NCBI GenBank assembly: GCA_964426675.1
Contig: CAYRRM010000061.1
Span: 1 to 10,390, forward strand
Direction: 5' to 3'
DNA length: 10,390 bases
DNA from: DYMC01 sp035406705
GTDB taxonomy: Bacteria; Verrucomicrobiota; Lentisphaeria; Victivallales; GWF2-50-93
The notes beneath the pieces were generated by a model. It saw only the letters and a program-made list of their open reading frames with translations, made no database searches and had not been told where the DNA came from. The position numbers and the translations under genes are program-made. This document shows, one piece after another, positions 6,891 to 10,390 of the stretch (position 1 is the stretch's first letter; every line of letters starts with the position of its first letter).

Positions 6891-8168
6891 TTACCTAACA
6901 TATTCATTATCCACTTCACGTATATTTTCATATTCTTTGTTTTCCATTATCTTTATGATTCTTTCAACCATTTCATACACATCTTCATAAGAAACATATA
7001 AAGGAACCGGAGCCAATCTAATAACATTAGGATATCTGAAGTCGGGAATAATATGATTATTCTTAAAAGCTTCGTTAATTCTCAATGCGTCTTTATGAGT
7101 TAATGCAACGTGTCCTCCTCTTACAGAATCTTCTCTTGGATTTCCGACACCGAATCCATACTTAGCAAGTTTTTCATCGATTAAATACATCATATATGCT
7201 GTGATTTTTAATGATTTCTCTCTGATGTTTTCGACACCTGCTTCATTAATCATTTTTAATGAACCTTCAAGAGGTGCCATTGACAATATGGGTTGTGTAC
7301 CTATCTGCCATCCCCCTGCATACTCAGCATGCTCGAATTCCTGCGAAAGATTAAATTGAGTTTCTTTTTTGTTTCCTTGCCATCCTGCAAGACCCGGCTG
7401 CATTTTAAAATGCTTTTTATTTATATAAAGTCCTGCAATAGCCCCGGGGCCGCCGTTTAAATATTTATAATTACACCATACTGCAAAATCAGGATCTATT
7501 TTTTTAAAATCATGAGGTACAACGCCAATTGAATGACAAAGGTCAAATCCTACGTATATGCCTCTTTTGTGTGCTTCTCGTGTTATTTTTTCCATATCCA
7601 GCAACTGTGCCGATCTGTACAGCACTGATGGCAGCAGAATTATGCACACATCATCAGTCATAGCTTCTATCATATCATCTTCATAAATATACTCACCATC
7701 ACGGCTTTTTACCACCTTTAAGCATTTATCAGGATCATATCCATGAACTCTGATATCGCTCATTGCGGCGTACTTGTCAGTCGGAAAGTTTATATCATCC
7801 ATAATAATTTTATTTCTTTCAGGTGTAGGTTTATAGAATGTATTAATACCCTGGTGTATATTGACTGTAGTGCTGTTTCCGCAAGTTACCTCTTCCGGAT
7901 CTGCATTTATCAGGGGTGCCATCATAGCGCCTAACTTGTCCTGATACAAGAAATATCCGCCTTTAGTCCAAACACCGATACCTAATTCCTTCCAGTCCTT
8001 GAGTGCTTTCAATAATGTTTCTTCGGCATCTTTACTGCACAATCCGCATGAGTTTCCATCCATATAGATTTCACCTTCGTTTATATAAAAACGTTCTTTA
8101 TATTTTGCCAGTTTATCCTCTTGATCTAATTTCTTTGCAAAATCCCTTGTTAATTCGAAGTTATACAT
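6891..8168 (-). CDS. kynU: Kynureninase
   Basis: A 425-residue PLP-dependent fold-type I enzyme that cleaves L-kynurenine to anthranilate and L-alanine; many family members also cleave 3-hydroxykynurenine. It is cytoplasmic and normally homodimeric. Visible landmarks are YMDGNSCGL near the N-terminus (35-43), the phosphate-contact segment GNSTTVN (97-103), GFDLCHSIG (207-215) with the cofactor-contacting aspartate D209, NYKYLNGGPG (233-242) with K235 as the Schiff-base lysine, and NVIRLAP (381-387) with R384, equivalent to the substrate-carboxylate arginine. Length is normal. The start is supported by GGAGGAAG a few bases upstream. No other tryptophan-degradation gene is visible in the window, and the O2-dependent steps before kynurenine would not be expected in an anaerobe, so imported kynurenine is the likely substrate (inference). 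The gene lies 60 bases downstream of a decayed membrane-protein gene, so it may have lost its original operon promoter. Confidence 0.95.
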   Translation of the reverse strand: MYNFELTRDFAKKLDQEDKLAKYKERFYINEGEIYMDGNSCGLCSKDAEETLLKALKDWKELGIGVWTKGGYFLYQDKLGAMMAPLINADPEEVTCGNSTTVNIHQGINTFYKPTPERNKIIMDDINFPTDKYAAMSDIRVHGYDPDKCLKVVKSRDGEYIYEDDMIEAMTDDVCIILLPSVLYRSAQLLDMEKITREAHKRGIYVGFDLCHSIGVVPHDFKKIDPDFAVWCNYKYLNGGPGAIAGLYINKKHFKMQPGLAGWQGNKKETQFNLSQEFEHAEYAGGWQIGTQPILSMAPLEGSLKMINEAGVENIREKSLKITAYMMYLIDEKLAKYGFGVGNPREDSVRGGHVALTHKDALRINEAFKNNHIIPDFRYPNVIRLAPVPLYVSYEDVYEMVERIIKIMENKEYENIREVDNEYVR

Positions 8169-8227
8169 ATTCTTCCTCCAATATTATATATTTAAATATA
8201 TATCCAAACTGCTAAAATAATTAATAC

Positions 8228-8363
8228 CTATATGTTTTTCTCGCCTATTGTTTCTAGAAATTCGTCATAGCTTCTTTTTTTCATATATAGTGTAGAACAA
8301 TCCGGCGAAAATAACAAGACCTACATAACCTGAAATAGGATAATTAATTGAATCCCCTGACTA
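8228..8363 (-). pseudogene. Decayed 3' end of a membrane-protein gene (possible transporter)
   Basis: Reading from a TAG at 8361-8363 on the minus strand, the frame encodes a hydrophilic lead SGDSINYP, one membrane helix (ISGYVGLVIFAGLFYTIYE), then EKKKL and a stop at 8265-8267. The stop follows a run of seven A (minus strand). Removing one A continues the frame as EKKRSYDEFLETIGEKNI and ends at TAG 8228-8230. A helix followed by positive residues and a short acidic tail is typical of the C-terminus of a multi-spanning transporter. The 60-base gap to kynU and the shared strand suggest a former operon. Everything upstream of about 8363 is missing. A small intact single-helix protein is a less likely alternative; I cannot name the family. 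Confidence 0.5.
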
Positions 8364-8386
8364 ATATTTTGGGACCTCATTTTATA

Positions 8387-8412
8387 TACCTATACACAAT
8401 TATGTACAGGTA
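8387..8412. promoter_or_regulatory. Operator-like inverted repeat upstream of the kynU region
   Basis: The 10-base arms TACCTATACA (8387-8396) and TGTACAGGTA (8403-8412) match as an inverted repeat with one mismatch across a 6-base spacer. This symmetry is typical of a dimeric repressor site. On the minus strand a promoter-like pair, TTGTAC-17-TATATA, lies upstream of it at about 8424-8452 and would read toward kynU. Both calls are pattern-based. Confidence 0.35.
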
Positions 8413-8501
8413 ATGCAATATTAACTATATACATTTAAGCAAATATTGGTACAATATATATGTAAGGATAATTATATTTTAACTTGAAACTGATGGTGCC
8501 A

Positions 8502-8517
8502 GGGAAAGCTCCGAAAA
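8502..8517. repeat. IS-B left terminal inverted repeat
   Basis: It is the perfect reverse complement of 10375-10390 and lies about 138 bases from the end of the membrane-protein remnant. Confidence 0.88.
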
Positions 8518-8577
8518 ACTTAGTTCTATGAATAAAACAAATAAATATGGCATAAATATTCTTAACCTTCATAAATT

Positions 8578-8632
8578 AACGTTGAAAACCAAGGTAAATT
8601 GTGGTATAATAAATTATCAAAAACGTTGAAAA
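8578..8632 (+). repeat. 11-bp direct repeat around the IS-B promoter
   Basis: AACGTTGAAAA occurs at 8578-8588, where it contains the -35 box, and again at 8622-8632, just after the expected transcription start. The copies are 44 bases apart, roughly four helical turns. Each begins with the palindrome AACGTT. They could be paired binding sites for a regulator or the transposase. Confidence 0.5.
8582..8610 (+). promoter_or_regulatory. IS-B transposase promoter
   Basis: TTGAAA (8582-8587) and TATAAT (8605-8610) are 17 bases apart, with TGG before the -10. The architecture matches the IS-A promoter. Transcription should begin near 8617. Confidence 0.75.
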
Positions 8633-8651
8633 TCTGGGGGTTAAGAATAAA

Positions 8652-10202
8652 ATGATAGGTAAGAATAAAGCACAATTTGATGTATTTGATAATATAATTT
8701 TTGATAAGTTAATTCCAAAGAATCATTTGTTGGTTGAAATAGATGAAGTAGTAGACTTTTCGTTTGTATATGAGAAATTAAAAGATAATTACAGTACTAT
8801 TGGAAGAGAGTCTAAAGACCCTGTAATGATGTTTAAAATATTAATTCTTGAATATTTGTATTGCCTATCAGACGTAAAAGTTGTTGAAAGAACTAAAACT
8901 GATGTAGTTTTTCGCTGGTTTTTAGGATTAAAACTTGATGATTCAGTACCAGACGATACAACAATTAGTTATTTCAGAATTAATCATGTTGGTGAAGAAA
9001 AATTTGAAGAATTCTTCAATGAAGTTGTAAAACAATGCATCGGTAAAGGTTTGGTTAAGTCAAGGCGATACATAATTGATTCAACAGATGTAGCTGCAAA
9101 TGTAAATTATCCTTCAGAGAAAAAGCTTGCGAGAAAATCATTTGAAAGAGTAATAAAGGAATTAGAAAAAATCAATTTTGAGATAGCTAAAGGCCAATTA
9201 GAAAAATATGAAAATGATATACAGAAAGAATATGACAAAAACGAACATGTAAAATCTAAGAAATACTTTGAAATAACAAAAGAACATCTTGGTTATCTGT
9301 ATATTAAAACCTATGATTTGCTTCAAGAAAACAACAATGAAAGCAACAAATATCAAGAAGCTTTTGATATTTGCTACACCTTGGTAAATCAATACCTCAA
9401 TAACGAAAAAGATAAAATTGTAAGTATTGTAGACCCTGAAGCAAGAGTTGCTCATAAATCTCCAGGCAATATAAAAAGGGGTTACAAGGATCATATTATG
9501 GTTGATGAAGACAGCGAAATAATATTGTCGTCAGTACAGACTCCTTTTAATGTAGGAGATGAAAAAAAGTTAAAAGAATTAGTTGAAAAAATAGAAAACA
9601 ATTTTGAAATAAAACCGAAAGAAATAACTGCAGACAAGGTCTATGGGACAACTGATAACAGAGCATATTTAAAAGATAATGAAATTACAGCAAATATTGC
9701 ATTTTACAAGGAATCTAACAAGGAAATAAAATATTTCGGACTAAAAGATTTTGAAATATCAAATGATGTTAACTCAGTTAAGTGCCCAAATGGAATAATT
9801 TCAACAAGCTTTAAGGTAGTAAGTCAAAAGGATAAGGAATTTAGGGTATTCAAATTTGATAGAAAAGATTGTGATAGTTGTAAGCTTAGAGATAAATGTT
9901 TAATGAAAAATAAGAATGGGAAATTTATTAGAAAATCAAGGTGTTTAGAAGTTCCACTAAGATATGACGCTGTATTAAATGATTTACAACGAGTAACAAC
10001 TATGGAATTTGAAACAGTTTACAATAAGCGCTATAAAATAGAAAGAAGATTTGCAACAATGGCAAGAAACCACGGTCTGAGGAGATGCCGCTACTTAAAA
10101 CTAAAAGGAGCTAAGATACATATTACAATGGCCAATTTAGTGTGCAATATTGTAAGGATGATAAACCTACTGTTACATCAGCCTGATATTGTTGTCCCGT
10201 AA
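8652..10202 (+). CDS. IS1182-family DDE transposase (IS-B)
   Basis: A 516-residue transposase with the same plan as the IS-A protein but low obvious identity. The N-terminal DUF772-type region contains VDFSFVYEKLKDNY (34-47) and GRESKDPVMM (51-60). Likely catalytic residues are D143 (YIIDSTDVAAN), D328 (ITADKVYG) and E464 (RYKIERRFATMARNHGL). A long charged helical insertion fills about 155-255. Cysteines C378, C407, C410 and C416 (CDSCKLRDKC) form the family's cysteine cluster. The ATG lies 11 bases after GGGGG (8636-8640), a longer gap than usual, which may keep translation low. No closer G-rich site is present, so this start is kept on the conserved N-terminus. The frame is intact to the stop, which is followed almost at once by a strong hairpin. 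Confidence 0.93.
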   Translation: MIGKNKAQFDVFDNIIFDKLIPKNHLLVEIDEVVDFSFVYEKLKDNYSTIGRESKDPVMMFKILILEYLYCLSDVKVVERTKTDVVFRWFLGLKLDDSVPDDTTISYFRINHVGEEKFEEFFNEVVKQCIGKGLVKSRRYIIDSTDVAANVNYPSEKKLARKSFERVIKELEKINFEIAKGQLEKYENDIQKEYDKNEHVKSKKYFEITKEHLGYLYIKTYDLLQENNNESNKYQEAFDICYTLVNQYLNNEKDKIVSIVDPEARVAHKSPGNIKRGYKDHIMVDEDSEIILSSVQTPFNVGDEKKLKELVEKIENNFEIKPKEITADKVYGTTDNRAYLKDNEITANIAFYKESNKEIKYFGLKDFEISNDVNSVKCPNGIISTSFKVVSQKDKEFRVFKFDRKDCDSCKLRDKCLMKNKNGKFIRKSRCLEVPLRYDAVLNDLQRVTTMEFETVYNKRYKIERRFATMARNHGLRRCRYLKLKGAKIHITMANLVCNIVRMINLLLHQPDIVVP

Positions 10203-10203
10203 A

Positions 10204-10238
10204 ATTAAATATTGCTCCAATTTGGAGCAATATTTAAT
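10204..10238. terminator. 3' hairpin after the IS-B transposase gene
   Basis: The 15-bp perfect arms ATTAAATATTGCTCC (10204-10218) and GGAGCAATATTTAAT (10224-10238) close a 5-base loop, beginning two bases after the stop codon. On the plus strand no clear T run follows, so termination efficiency is uncertain; on the minus strand ATTTAATTTTA follows, so it may better block transcription entering from the right. The stretch from here to the terminal repeat (10239-10374) shows no gene. Confidence 0.6.
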
Positions 10239-10374
10239 AAAAATCAAGCTATTTGTGGGCAGTTTTCTACATTTAGTATCAAATTAATGTTATTGTTTGA
10301 AATTTATAAATATTTCACTATATTGTTCATCTTAATAATGTAAGTTTATAAATTTCTAATTTTTTACCTCCATA

Positions 10375-10390
10375 TTTTCGGAGCTTTCCC
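10375..10390. repeat. IS-B right terminal inverted repeat, at the window edge
   Basis: It is the perfect reverse complement of 8502-8517. The window stops exactly at its last base. Confidence 0.85.

Larger units (their letters stand above)
8557..8649 (+). promoter_or_regulatory. Inverted repeat over the IS-B ribosome binding site (read-through guard)
   Basis: TATTCTTAACCTTC (8557-8570) can pair with GGGGGTTAAGAATA (8636-8649) as a 14-bp RNA stem with two G-U pairs. The right arm holds all five G of the ribosome binding site and stops two bases before the start codon. The left arm lies upstream of the promoter (8582-8610) and so is absent from the element's own transcript. Only transcripts coming from outside would fold this way and block translation. 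Confidence 0.65.
8502..10390 (+). mobile_element. IS-B: second IS1182-family insertion sequence
   Basis: Perfect 16-bp terminal inverted repeats are present: GGGAAAGCTCCGAAAA at 8502-8517 and its reverse complement at 10375-10390. The right repeat ends on the last base of the window, so the target duplication and any further extension of the repeat cannot be judged. The element is about 1.89 kb, with one full-length transposase, its own promoter and a 3' hairpin. Its ends and protein differ from IS-A, so the two are different elements and not copies of one. Confidence 0.88.

Noticed and set aside
8185..8202. 18-bp perfect AT palindrome centred on TTTAAA in the kynU leader
   Set aside because: It is pure A/T in an AT-rich leader and likely to arise by chance; no GC content or spacing supports an operator.
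8351..8368. Resemblance to the terminator at 6833 (AATCCCCT.A..AATATT)
   Set aside because: The second half does not form the complementary GGGGATT arm, and the sequence lies partly in the frame of the membrane-protein remnant; treated as coincidence.
8499..8530. Possible structured RNA near GGTGCCAGGGAAAGCTCC
   Set aside because: The segment is explained by the left terminal repeat of IS-B, whose reverse complement ends the window; no riboswitch core is visible.
9198..9494. 98-codon hydrophobic minus-strand open frame
   Set aside because: The membrane-like composition is the complement of a lysine-rich helical insertion in the IS-B transposase.
1..10390. CRISPR array, tRNA or rRNA genes
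   Set aside because: No regularly spaced repeats, no T-loop GTTCRA-type sequence in a cloverleaf context and no rRNA-like segment were seen on either strand.

Overview
The window is AT-rich, uses strong GGAGG-type ribosome binding sites and TTGnnn-17-TATAAT promoters, and carries a DUF3343 remnant and IS1182-family transposases. Together these suggest a low-GC, probably anaerobic member of the Clostridia or Tissierellia. No rRNA, tRNA or CRISPR array is visible, and the species cannot be named from the sequence alone.

Layout. (1) Positions 26-4242, plus strand: a DUF7309/DUF6930-type protein of unknown function, followed by a 999-residue superfamily 1 helicase. The helicase has a WYL-like N-terminus and a C-terminal DUF2726-type nuclease-like domain, which makes it a candidate nucleic-acid-processing or defence protein. 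(2) Positions 4246-6084: a REP-like palindromic repeat split by a complete IS1182-family element (IS-A, 4308-6065, transposase on the minus strand) with terminal inverted repeats and a 9-bp duplication of the target. (3) Positions 6161-6860: a YbjQ/UPF0145 gene on the minus strand and, divergent from it, a short DUF3343 (Se/S-carrier-like) gene that has lost a normal start, ending in a good terminator hairpin. (4) Positions 6891-8363, minus strand: kynU (kynureninase), preceded by the decayed 3' end of what looks like a membrane-protein gene. (5) Positions 8502-10390: a second, different IS1182-family element (IS-B, plus strand), whose right terminal repeat ends on the last base of the window.

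How it fits together. The first two genes may be co-transcribed, but a second promoter candidate lies between them. kynU looks like the surviving half of an uptake-plus-kynureninase operon. The upstream partner is truncated and frameshifted, and IS-B lies next to the break, so kynU may have lost its native promoter. The window is an accessory, IS-shaped region with at least two genes in decay.

The most interesting structural signal is in the two IS elements. They have different terminal repeats and clearly different transposases, yet both have an inverted repeat with one arm over the transposase ribosome binding site and the other upstream of the expected transcription start. Only read-through transcripts from outside the element would contain both arms and hide the ribosome binding site. 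This is the arrangement known from elements such as IS10 and IS50 that avoids activation by neighbouring promoters.
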